In this document: positions 1-7,886 of the stretch, piece by piece | Layout: each line of letters opens with the position of its first letter | How positions within the stretch are numbered: the first letter of the stretch is position 1 | Source: Saccharicrinis sp963677245 | Lineage (GTDB): Bacteria; Bacteroidota; Bacteroidia; Bacteroidales; Marinilabiliaceae | Reading direction: 5' to 3' | NCBI GenBank assembly: GCA_963677245.1 | Contig: OY781921.1 | Span: 744,001-808,000 of the forward strand | DNA: 64,000 bases | The notes under the pieces: generated by a model | The model's input: only the letters and a program-made list of their open reading frames with translations | The model's database searches: none | What the model was told of the DNA's origin: nothing | Position numbers and translations under genes: made by a program

Positions 1-2
1 TG

Positions 3-353
3 GAAGCTTCAATGAATAAGTTTGAACAAGAAGTTATAATGAACTTAGCATCATTGGACAATGTACTATTCTGGCACCGCAACCTTGAAAAAGGTAAAGG
101 TTTTGCTCTAAATGGTTTTGACAGCAACCATTATCCCGACTTTATTATTTACACCAGAAACAAAAACCTGATTCTGATAGAAACAAAAGGCGACCACTTG
201 GATAATGATGACAGTAAAGCCAAAAACATATTAGGTAAAAAGTGGGCAGAAAAAGCTGGAGATAGTTTTAAATACTTTATGGTATTCCAGACAAAGGAAG
301 TACCAAATACATATACAGCACAATCGATAACTGATATTGTAAAAATGTTATAA
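3..353 (+). CDS. C-terminal end of a type III-like restriction helicase/nuclease subunit (partial)
   Basis: The reading frame is open to the left edge of the window, so this is the tail of a longer gene and the ATG at 12 is probably internal. The visible part holds a nuclease-like motif: YPDFII followed by LIETKG, the D...ExK pattern of a PD-(D/E)XK fold. It is followed by a lysine-rich stretch and KYFMVF. This layout is typical of the C-terminus of type III restriction (Res) or DEAD/DEAH-helicase restriction subunits. The helicase part lies outside the window, so assignment rests on the C-terminus alone. It is followed 12 bp later by the DUF4062 gene, so the two are probably cotranscribed. 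Confidence 0.7.
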   Translation, partial: EASMNKFEQEVIMNLASLDNVLFWHRNLEKGKGFALNGFDSNHYPDFIIYTRNKNLILIETKGDHLDNDDSKAKNILGKKWAEKAGDSFKYFMVFQTKEVPNTYTAQSITDIVKML

Positions 354-365
354 GAAAAACCGAAT

Positions 366-953
366 ATGACTCCAGACGGTAACATAGAAGTGATGGTGGC
401 ATCAACAGTTTATGGTTTCGAAGACCAGCTCTCAACCATTTGTGCCACACTTTCAACTTTAGATTATGCAGTAATAAATTCACATATTGGTACTGTTCGG
501 GTTAATCCCGACAAGTCAAACCTTGATAATTGCCTGGATGCTGTTAGGCAATGTGATGCCTTTGTTGGTATCATTCGCCCTTATTACGGTACGGGCAATA
601 TCGAAGAACGAAACATTACTTTCGAAGAAATGAAGCTGGCAATTGAATTAAATAAGCCATACTGGTTTCTCGTACACCGCGATGTAGTTTTTACACGTCA
701 GTTGAAAAGACATCTGTATTATCTTGATGAGAATAGGGAAAAACAATTCGATGTAAAAATTAAAAAGAGCGTAATTTTTGATGAGCGTACACTTGATATT
801 TATAGTCACGTTTTGGATGAAGGAAACCCAATTGCAACACGTACCGGAAATTGGGCGCAAGAGTTTTTTAGGTTAGATGAAGCGCTGGACTATGTTACTG
901 CGCAATTTGAGGACAGAGAATTTGTTGAGAACATCATTAGAAACAGGAGGTAA
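366..953 (+). CDS. DUF4062 domain protein
   Basis: A 195-residue protein that starts almost directly with the DUF4062-like fold. It shows a VASTVYGFEDQ strand-loop near residue 11, a conserved CDAFVGIIRPYYGTG segment near residue 60, and ITFEEMKLAIELNKPYWFLV near residue 85. DUF4062 is a Rossmann-like domain, distantly TIR-like, found at the N-terminus of NTPases and other conflict-system proteins. Here it stands alone with a short helical tail. It lies in a tight cluster of restriction-type genes: 12 bp after the restriction helicase and 2 bp before the AlbA_2 gene. A sensing or accessory role in defence is an inference from this context; no catalytic residue can be named. Confidence 0.6.
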   Translation: MTPDGNIEVMVASTVYGFEDQLSTICATLSTLDYAVINSHIGTVRVNPDKSNLDNCLDAVRQCDAFVGIIRPYYGTGNIEERNITFEEMKLAIELNKPYWFLVHRDVVFTRQLKRHLYYLDENREKQFDVKIKKSVIFDERTLDIYSHVLDEGNPIATRTGNWAQEFFRLDEALDYVTAQFEDREFVENIIRNRR

Positions 954-955
954 TT

Positions 956-2419
956 ATGGATAATTCAATCATCATAGAAAATCTCCTTGCTGGCAAAAAA
1001 GACAAAAGCCTTCGTCTTTTTGAAAGCCTGGATATTGATAAACTTGGGCAAACGCTTTGTGCATACCTGAACGGAACAGGTGGTGATATTATTCTCGGTA
1101 TGAGTAGTAATAAAACACCAGTTGGTATTCAAAAAAACTGGAAAGCCAAAGTAACAAACGACGTAATAAATAGACTTGTGCCATCAGCACCGGCTACAAT
1201 TAATGCTATATCTTATAAAAATGAAGATGTTCTTTTAATCAGTGTATGGTCCGGCGCAAATAAACCTTATAATTTCCTTGGTAAGATTTATATACAAAGT
1301 GGTGGTGAAATTAAAACAGCTTCACCTAGTGCTTTAAAGTCATTGAGCAGTAATCGTAAGAAATCAGAATTTCACTGGGAAAGACAGGTTGCTCTGGGGG
1401 CTGATATTGAAGAGCTAGACCAACAGGAAATAAAAAGAACTATTAAGGAATACATTAAACGTAATCCGGGAACAAATAAACTTGAGGTTGAGGACTTTTT
1501 ACTTAAAACGGGTTTATTACAAGGAGGTAGTTTAACTAATGCTGCAATTATTCTTTTTGCTGAGAATCCGTTTAAATATCTACCTCAATGTAAAATCAGA
1601 ACTACGGTATATGATTCATCTAAAGCTGGTAAGGTAATTTTATTTGATAGAATTTATAATCGTAGCTTATTTGAGAATATTCAATCGATTTGGGATTTCT
1701 ACGAAACCCATTTAAAAAGAGGTGAGAAAATTTCAGGATTACTTCGAACAAAAGAAGCTCTGCCACTAGAAGCCCTGCGAGAAGGTTTACTAAATGCTGT
1801 TATCCACAGGGATTATTCGAAAGTTTCCAGTACGCTCAACATAGAGGTTTATCCTGATAAATTAGTTATCTCAAATACGGGGAAACTGCCGGAACCAATG
1901 TCGGTTAGAGACCTAAAAAAAGACCATGATTCAATTCTTCGTAATCCTGACATTGCATATATATGTCATGTTAGAGGATTAATTGAAATGCTTGGAACTG
2001 GTACTTTACGTATGATTGCTAATTGTGAAGATAATGGTTATCCTGAACCCAAATGGAAAACTAAAGGTGACAAACTTGAACTTACTCTAGAAGGTATTAG
2101 TCATCGTATTAAAAATGATGGTCTAAATGATGGTCTAAATGATGGTGTAAATATTATTATTAATGATGGTGTAAGTGATGGTGTAATTAATGGTGTAAGT
2201 GATGGTGTTAAAAATGAAATAACAGCTATTGTAAAACTTTTAGCTGAAGATGAAGGAATTAATACTGATAATATAGTAGAGAGATTAGCATCTAAATCAA
2301 AACCTACAATTGAGCGATACCTTAAAATAGCAAGGCAATTAAACATGGTTGTTTTTAAGGGTTCATCAAAAGCAGGTGGTTATTTCTTAACTGAGAAAAT
2401 TAAGAAATTCAATAAATAA
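956..2419 (+). CDS. AlbA_2 (Schlafen-like) DNA-binding / ATP-binding protein
   Basis: A 487-residue protein. The N-terminal part (about residues 15-115) fits the AlbA_2 domain, with FESLDIDKLGQTLCAYLNG and GGDIILGMS. The middle part, near residue 275, carries EALREGLLNAVIHRDYS, the signature of the HATPase_c_4 ATP-binding fold found in this family. The C-terminus (about 420-485) looks like a winged helix (NIVERLASKSKPTIERYLK). Between them lies a low-complexity linker of NDG(L/V) units, annotated separately. Such proteins are often called putative transcriptional regulators or ATP-dependent helicases and are common beside restriction genes. It is packed between the DUF4062 gene (2 bp) and the nuclease-like gene (3 bp), so it is almost certainly in the same operon. 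Its precise role is unknown. Confidence 0.7.
   Translation: MDNSIIIENLLAGKKDKSLRLFESLDIDKLGQTLCAYLNGTGGDIILGMSSNKTPVGIQKNWKAKVTNDVINRLVPSAPATINAISYKNEDVLLISVWSGANKPYNFLGKIYIQSGGEIKTASPSALKSLSSNRKKSEFHWERQVALGADIEELDQQEIKRTIKEYIKRNPGTNKLEVEDFLLKTGLLQGGSLTNAAIILFAENPFKYLPQCKIRTTVYDSSKAGKVILFDRIYNRSLFENIQSIWDFYETHLKRGEKISGLLRTKEALPLEALREGLLNAVIHRDYSKVSSTLNIEVYPDKLVISNTGKLPEPMSVRDLKKDHDSILRNPDIAYICHVRGLIEMLGTGTLRMIANCEDNGYPEPKWKTKGDKLELTLEGISHRIKNDGLNDGLNDGVNIIINDGVSDGVINGVSDGVKNEITAIVKLLAEDEGINTDNIVERLASKSKPTIERYLKIARQLNMVVFKGSSKAGGYFLTEKIKKFNK
2113..2212 (+). repeat. Short in-frame tandem repeats coding NDG(L/V)(N/S) units
   Basis: Imperfect 12-bp units of the type gatggtctaaat / gatggtgtaagt recur about eight times inside the AlbA_2/ATPase gene. 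They encode an Asn/Asp-Gly-rich linker (NDGLNDGLNDGVN, then NDGVSDGVINGVSDGV). They connect the ATP-binding part to the C-terminal winged helix. Changes in multiples of 12 bp would keep the frame, so linker length could vary between strains. Confidence 0.75.
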
Positions 2420-2422
2420 ACA

Positions 2423-2836
2423 ATGAAAGGATACAATACAAATTTAGCCTCAGAATATTATGTACTAGCCACCTTATACAGGCTAGGCTTTGATGCTTAT
2501 ATTACTTTGGGCAATAAAAAAGGTATTGATATTATCCTCAATTTGAATGATGAAAAACAAATTACCATCGATGTTAAGGGCTTACGCGGAACAACATTAT
2601 TCCCTCTTGACAATGTGGATGATAGTTTAAATAAGCCTAATCATTTTGTTGTATTGCTTTCGTTCCTGAATAAAATGAATGACCCAATGCAAGTGCCTGA
2701 GATTTACGTATTGCCACATAACAGCATAAAAGATTTCATGTATCGCAATCCGAAGGGAAACAGAAAAGGAATCAACCTTTCAACATTAAGAAAGGAAGCA
2801 AAAGAATTTGAAAACAACTGGAATATACTGAAGTAA
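2423..2836 (+). CDS. Small PD-(D/E)XK-like nuclease
   Basis: A 137-residue protein with an N-terminal NLASEYYVLATLYRLGFDA helix and a GNKKGIDIIL ... ITIDVKGLRG segment. The D followed about 20 residues later by DxK is the active-site pattern of restriction-endonuclease-like folds, and the early glutamate of ASEYYV fits the helix that often precedes it. The protein is short and single-domain, so it may act as a subunit or partner. It begins 3 bp after the AlbA_2 gene and ends 1 bp before the DUF262/DUF1524 gene. The fold is a motif-based call; the target is unknown. Confidence 0.6.
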   Translation: MKGYNTNLASEYYVLATLYRLGFDAYITLGNKKGIDIILNLNDEKQITIDVKGLRGTTLFPLDNVDDSLNKPNHFVVLLSFLNKMNDPMQVPEIYVLPHNSIKDFMYRNPKGNRKGINLSTLRKEAKEFENNWNILK

Positions 2837-2837
2837 T

Positions 2838-4676
2838 ATGAGTCAACTAACCAACAAAATAGAAGCACACGACCGATGTATTGAAGATGTACTTGATAAT
2901 CAGAAATACACCGTTGACTATTTTCAGAGAGAATATAAATGGGCTGAGAAACATATAGAACAGCTTGTTTTTGATTTAACTGCTGCTTTCTTCAATCAGT
3001 ACAAACCGGAACATCAAAGAGAAGCGGTTGAGGATTACAATGCTTATTACTTGGGACCCTTTGTTGTAAGTGAGAAAAATGGAAAGCGAAGTATTATTGA
3101 TGGACAACAGCGCTTAACATCTTTAACGCTCTTATTGATTTATCTTAATAACTTACAAAAGGAATTAGGCATTTCTGAAACCATTGAAACTTTTATTTTT
3201 TCGGAGAAATACGGTAAGAAATCCTTTAATATTCAAGTTGATGAGCGTACAGAATGCTTAGAGCAATTATTTAATAATGGAGAATACAATATTGCAGAGG
3301 ATGACGATGAATCAACAATAAATATGGCTCAGCGTTACGAGGATATTGGCAAGGCTTTCCCTGACGAGCTTAAAAATGGTTCGTTCCCATTCTTCCTCGA
3401 TTGGTTAAAGTATCGTGTAATATTGGTTGAGATTATTGCTTATTCCGATGAAAACGCTTACACCATTTTTGAAACAATGAATGACCGTGGGTTAAACCTA
3501 ACCCCTACAGAAATGTTGAAAGGCTTTATACTATCGAAATTCGAAGACCGAAAAAAGAGGCAAAAAGCTAATGAATACTGGCAAAAGGCAATTCAAAAGT
3601 TAAACCAATTCGATAAAAACGAAGACCAAAGATTTATTCAATCGTGGCTTCGCTCGCAATATGCTGATACCATTCGACCAGGTAAAGCTGGTTCGAAAAA
3701 TGAAGATTTTGAAAAAATTGGTACACGATTTCATAGTTGGGTTCGTGACAATTTAACTAAAGTTGGCATTATTGAGGGAACATCTTCTGAGTTTGAAAGC
3801 TTGTTAAATACGCACTTCAAATTCTTTTACAATGCCTATACAAAGATTATTAAAGCCGAAAAAGTACTAACACCGGAATTAGAACATGTATTTTATATCA
3901 GGAGATGGGGAATAGCTTCATCCTTAGGTTATCCCCTATTATTAGCCCCACTATGTACCGATGATTCACGGGAAACGGTTTCAAAAAAAATCAATTTAGT
4001 AGGTTCATACATCGAGGCTTTTGTAGTTAGAAGGTCGGTGAATTTTAGAAAATTTGCTTCAAGTTCAATTCGATATACCATGTATTCTCTTGTTAAAGAA
4101 ATACGCAATAAATCATTAGATGAACTGCAAGATATTCTTCAAGCCAAATTAGATGAAATGCCTGAAAGAATTGAGGGCTTAACAAACTTCAGACTACATG
4201 GGCAAAATAAATTCTTTGTAAAATTCTTACTTTCTCGAATATCTGGGTACATCGAGGCTCAAACCGGATTAAATTCCAGTTTCGAGAAATTCTTTCATAA
4301 TCCCGGAGGTAAACCATTTGAGGTTGAACATATTTGGGCTGATAAATTCGATGAACACAAAGATGAGTTTGAGCAAGAGCATGAATTTAATACATACCGT
4401 AATCGATTAGGTGGTTTAGTGTTATTGCCAAGAGGTACTAATCAATCCTACGGAGCGAAGCCGTACTCGGATAAGATTGAACACTATTTAAAGGAAAATC
4501 TATTAGTTCAGTCTTTATGTGATATGTCATATAAGAACAATCCAAACTTTTTAAACATGAAAAATAATCTGGGCTTGCCGTTTAAAGCTCACCCTAAATT
4601 TAATAAACTAGATATTGACGAAAGGCAGAGCCTTTACTTAGAAATCTCAAAACAAATTTGGAAGCTCAATTATTAA
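2838..4676 (+). CDS. DUF262/DUF1524 GmrSD-like restriction protein
   Basis: A 612-residue protein with both halves of the GmrSD family. The N-terminal DUF262 (ParB/Srx-like) domain shows YTVDYFQREYKW near residue 25 and IIDGQQRLTSLTLLLIYL near residue 85. NTP hydrolysis by this family depends on the DGQQR region. The C-terminal DUF1524 domain is an HNH nuclease, seen as FEVEHIWADKF near residue 495 followed by NRLGGLVLLPRGTNQSYG. Family members such as GmrSD restrict phage DNA carrying glucosylated or other modified bases. The length fits a full single-chain protein. It is the last gene of the packed group starting at 366 and is followed 61 bp later by the Argonaute gene. The modification it recognises cannot be read from sequence. 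Confidence 0.8.
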   Translation: MSQLTNKIEAHDRCIEDVLDNQKYTVDYFQREYKWAEKHIEQLVFDLTAAFFNQYKPEHQREAVEDYNAYYLGPFVVSEKNGKRSIIDGQQRLTSLTLLLIYLNNLQKELGISETIETFIFSEKYGKKSFNIQVDERTECLEQLFNNGEYNIAEDDDESTINMAQRYEDIGKAFPDELKNGSFPFFLDWLKYRVILVEIIAYSDENAYTIFETMNDRGLNLTPTEMLKGFILSKFEDRKKRQKANEYWQKAIQKLNQFDKNEDQRFIQSWLRSQYADTIRPGKAGSKNEDFEKIGTRFHSWVRDNLTKVGIIEGTSSEFESLLNTHFKFFYNAYTKIIKAEKVLTPELEHVFYIRRWGIASSLGYPLLLAPLCTDDSRETVSKKINLVGSYIEAFVVRRSVNFRKFASSSIRYTMYSLVKEIRNKSLDELQDILQAKLDEMPERIEGLTNFRLHGQNKFFVKFLLSRISGYIEAQTGLNSSFEKFFHNPGGKPFEVEHIWADKFDEHKDEFEQEHEFNTYRNRLGGLVLLPRGTNQSYGAKPYSDKIEHYLKENLLVQSLCDMSYKNNPNFLNMKNNLGLPFKAHPKFNKLDIDERQSLYLEISKQIWKLNY

Positions 4677-4737
4677 TGAAGAAGATAAAAACCATTGAAA
4701 TAAGCGTAATGAATAAATACAGATAATTTTTCAGCCT

Positions 4738-6822
4738 ATGACCGATTCAAAACATATCATTAATATTCTCACTTTCTCGCATCCCGAGAAAGAAAAGACC
4801 TTTGGCTTTAAGCTAAAGAAAGAAGACGGTCATAGCCCATTGCGTAAAGGAGAGTTCCCAAAAGTGCTTTGGAAAAAACATGCCAAGGCATTAAGCAATA
4901 CACAGCGTTTATATTGCGATTTCGCAACAACTGAAAGATGTAAATACGTTGCTAAAGTTGATTTAACCCAAAGCATCTATTTTGCAAAACATTATTATCA
5001 TTTCCGCATAGCTGAATATTTTAAACAGGTGGCTCATGTGGTACACCCTAATTTTGTTAATGCTGCAACCATTTGGTTCGAAGCTCCGGGAGCTTCTACC
5101 AATGAATACACATTGCATTACAAATTCACCTTGTCGGTACGTTTAGCTATAATGACGGATAAACCGGAACTAATTGTTACTTTTGATGGTACGTCAAAAG
5201 TGTTAAAAAAGAACGTTTTGCAACTAGTTTCCAAAGACATATCAACCGACAATTTAAACTGGCTGGTGCGCAATGGTGAATTAATCAATTACGATGATTT
5301 TACCGATGAAGACCACAACTATTTGGATGAGTTTTATCCGGTGCTTAATCCCGATTTAGCAGATGCGCTAAAATATGCACCCGAACCACCCAAAAAGAAC
5401 GACGATAAATACGCCAACTATTTTGCAAACATAAACGGATTACTTACTAAATACCTCAATACCGATGAGTTTAAAGAAGTAATCCCCCACTCTGGCGAGT
5501 GGCACGAACTGGAATCGGTTTCGTTAACCTCAGAAGGAACAAGCTTGTTAAAATTTGGTCGTGGAACACACACCGACCCTTACGAGGGATTAAAGCAACA
5601 TAAACCGTGTACTCCAGCTCCAAGAGGACATTATAAGTTCTTTTTTATCTGCCATGAATCTGATAAGCCTACGGCTAACCGCTTTCATGAGTTTTCAAAA
5701 CGACAACGAGGTTTTATCAATTTTGCGGAGTTCTTATCATTGCCATTAACTTACGATGAGAATTTACACATCACATTTACCAATATTGAGAACCCGTTAC
5801 CGGAGATAAAAGAAAAACTATCCAACACCAGTTTAATTCCGAATACGAACTATTTAGCTGTGTACATAAGCCCATACAGCAAGTTTGAGGCAGACCCGGT
5901 AAAACGAAATTTCTATTACAGGATTAAACAACTTTTGTTACAATATAAAATCAGTTCCCAGGTAGTTTACAACCAGAATATCAATGCTGACAACTTTAAA
6001 TGGAGTGTTTCCAATATTGCTGTCGCAATACTGGCAAAACTGGGTGGTATTCCTTGGCGTTTAGACCGTGAAATAAACAACGAACTGATTGTTGGCATTG
6101 GCGCATTTAAAACAAGAAAATACAACACCCGTTACATTGGCAGCACTTTCTGTTTTGCCAATGACGGACACTTTAAAGGCTTTAATGTGCTACCGGCAGA
6201 TAATCATAAACTGTTGGCAGGTGCTATCCGTGAAGCGGTAGAAAAGTACAAAGAGCAGCATGAAAATACCGAAAGACTTGTTATCCACTTTTACAAGCGG
6301 ATGAGTAACCGGGAAATGGCACCCATTATTCGTCAATTAAAGTCTATCGATAAAGACATTCCGATTGTAATTGTAACGGTAAATAAAACAGAATCGAGTG
6401 ACCTGGTATTGTTTGATAAGGATTACGACCATAAAATGCCATACAGCGGAACATACATTCCAATTGGCTACGATGATTACATCCTATGTAACAATACTCG
6501 CTACATGCCAACATTGAATGGCGAACACACGGAAGACGAACGAGAAGAAGAATTAAAGCAATTAAAGAAACAACTAAAGTCGTTTCCGTTGCCTGTTAAG
6601 TTGCACTTACAGTCAACCGATGAGAGCATCATTAAAGACGAAGAAGAAGTAAAGAAATTAATCGACCAGGTATATCAATTCAGCCGTATGTACTGGAAAT
6701 CCGTTTCACAACAGAACCTTCCGGTTACAACCAAATACCCCGAAATGGTGGCAGAAATTTACCCCCACTTCGAGGGCGGCAAATTGTATGACTTTGGTAA
6801 AAAGAATTTGTGGTTTTTGTAA
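4738..6822 (+). CDS. Prokaryotic Argonaute, apparently catalytically inactive
   Basis: A 694-residue protein. The clearest signature is NIAVAILAKLGGIPW at residues 426-440, the hallmark of the MID/PIWI junction of Argonautes. It is preceded by a MID-like region with YYRIKQLLLQYKISSQVV (393-410), where the guide 5' end would bind. The first PIWI aspartate is expected in a GID motif, but the protein has GIG (453-455). The second is expected after an IH motif, but the sequence is IHFYK (516-520). On this reading the slicer tetrad is lost, as in long-B and short Argonautes, which work by recruiting effectors. The chain ends in LWFL, as Argonautes often end in a hydrophobic C-terminus. The stop codon overlaps the start of the radical SAM gene. 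Argonaute identity is firm; subclass and partner are inferred. Confidence 0.85.
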   Translation: MTDSKHIINILTFSHPEKEKTFGFKLKKEDGHSPLRKGEFPKVLWKKHAKALSNTQRLYCDFATTERCKYVAKVDLTQSIYFAKHYYHFRIAEYFKQVAHVVHPNFVNAATIWFEAPGASTNEYTLHYKFTLSVRLAIMTDKPELIVTFDGTSKVLKKNVLQLVSKDISTDNLNWLVRNGELINYDDFTDEDHNYLDEFYPVLNPDLADALKYAPEPPKKNDDKYANYFANINGLLTKYLNTDEFKEVIPHSGEWHELESVSLTSEGTSLLKFGRGTHTDPYEGLKQHKPCTPAPRGHYKFFFICHESDKPTANRFHEFSKRQRGFINFAEFLSLPLTYDENLHITFTNIENPLPEIKEKLSNTSLIPNTNYLAVYISPYSKFEADPVKRNFYYRIKQLLLQYKISSQVVYNQNINADNFKWSVSNIAVAILAKLGGIPWRLDREINNELIVGIGAFKTRKYNTRYIGSTFCFANDGHFKGFNVLPADNHKLLAGAIREAVEKYKEQHENTERLVIHFYKRMSNREMAPIIRQLKSIDKDIPIVIVTVNKTESSDLVLFDKDYDHKMPYSGTYIPIGYDDYILCNNTRYMPTLNGEHTEDEREEELKQLKKQLKSFPLPVKLHLQSTDESIIKDEEEVKKLIDQVYQFSRMYWKSVSQQNLPVTTKYPEMVAEIYPHFEGGKLYDFGKKNLWFL

Positions 6823-7880
6823 TGACTATGAAAAAGTTAAATAATAATATAAAAGGTTGGTACTTTTCTGATGAAGAAATTGATTTAGCTATTTCTCAGA
6901 AACTATTAATAAACCCATCAATTGATTTAACGAATGCATGTAATCTTAATTGTACTTATTGTTATATTGAAGATGATAATGTGTGTTCAAAGAAAAAAAG
7001 ACCCAATGAGCTATTACTAGAAGAAAGGATAAAATTAATTGATGACTTAGTTCAAGCAGGAGCTAAAACAATTAACATTGTTGGAGCAGGAGAACCATCT
7101 TTAGATTTTCATTTTGAAGAAATACTTAAATACATATCAAACAAGAATTTGGATATTGTATTATTTACGAATGGGATAGAAATCGTTAGGAGTCATAGTC
7201 TTCTCGACTTTTTATGGGACAATAACGTAAGTGTTGTGCTGAAATTTAATTCTTTATCAGAAACCATACAAGATACAATTGTTGGTAAAAAAGGGTATAC
7301 AAATGTTAGAGATAATGCACTAGAACTTCTAATAAAAAAAGGATTTAATAGTTGTTTTCCAACTAGACTTGGCTTAGATATTATTGCGTTTACTGGCATA
7401 TTAGATGAATTAGCACAAATTCACTTAAAATGCAGAGAATTAAATATATTCCCAATAATGTCAAACTTCATTCCAGCAGGTAGAACAAAAAATGGCGAAG
7501 TTAACAGTTCGGTTCTAACCAAAAATGATTCGACAGACATAGATACTTTTAAGTTGCTTCAACCATTGTCAAGTTCTCAAAAAGCAGTTTTAATGAGGGA
7601 AATTCTAAAAATTGATTCTTCATTTGATATTACTCAATATAGCAGATGTGCTTATTATGGAGGAGCAAAATGCACACAAATTCTAGGTTTATATATAGAT
7701 ATTACAGGCAATATTTACCCTTGTGTCGCAAAGAAAATGGTGAAAAATAAAGTATTGCAAAATGGCTTACTAGGTAACTTTAGAAATGGTGATTTGCCAT
7801 CCAAGATATGGAATTCTCATAGTTATTTAGAGTCCATTAGAAATCAATACACTGGTGAATGTTTGTACAAAATATTATAG
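6822..7880 (+). CDS. Radical SAM enzyme with SPASM-like C-terminus
   Basis: The ATG at 6822 shares its A with the Argonaute TAA stop, so this start is preferred to the upstream GTG and suggests translational coupling. The 352-residue product has the radical SAM cluster CX3CX2C at C40, C44 and C47 (TNACNLNCTYCY), then the GAGEPS motif that helps bind SAM. The C-terminal third has CAYYGGAKC and GNIYPC followed by a final TGECLYKIL. This resembles a SPASM or twitch auxiliary Fe-S domain, possibly shortened, because the protein ends right after the last cysteine. Radical SAM/SPASM proteins commonly modify peptides or proteins. No precursor peptide gene is evident beside it. Gene spacing links it to the membrane protein 6 bp downstream. 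Confidence 0.8.
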   Translation: MTMKKLNNNIKGWYFSDEEIDLAISQKLLINPSIDLTNACNLNCTYCYIEDDNVCSKKKRPNELLLEERIKLIDDLVQAGAKTINIVGAGEPSLDFHFEEILKYISNKNLDIVLFTNGIEIVRSHSLLDFLWDNNVSVVLKFNSLSETIQDTIVGKKGYTNVRDNALELLIKKGFNSCFPTRLGLDIIAFTGILDELAQIHLKCRELNIFPIMSNFIPAGRTKNGEVNSSVLTKNDSTDIDTFKLLQPLSSSQKAVLMREILKIDSSFDITQYSRCAYYGGAKCTQILGLYIDITGNIYPCVAKKMVKNKVLQNGLLGNFRNGDLPSKIWNSHSYLESIRNQYTGECLYKIL

Positions 7881-7886
7881 CGGATT

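Noticed and set aside
2101..2346. A minus-strand frame rich in PSF/TPSL repeats
   Set aside because: It is the antisense image of the NDG repeats in the AlbA_2/ATPase gene.
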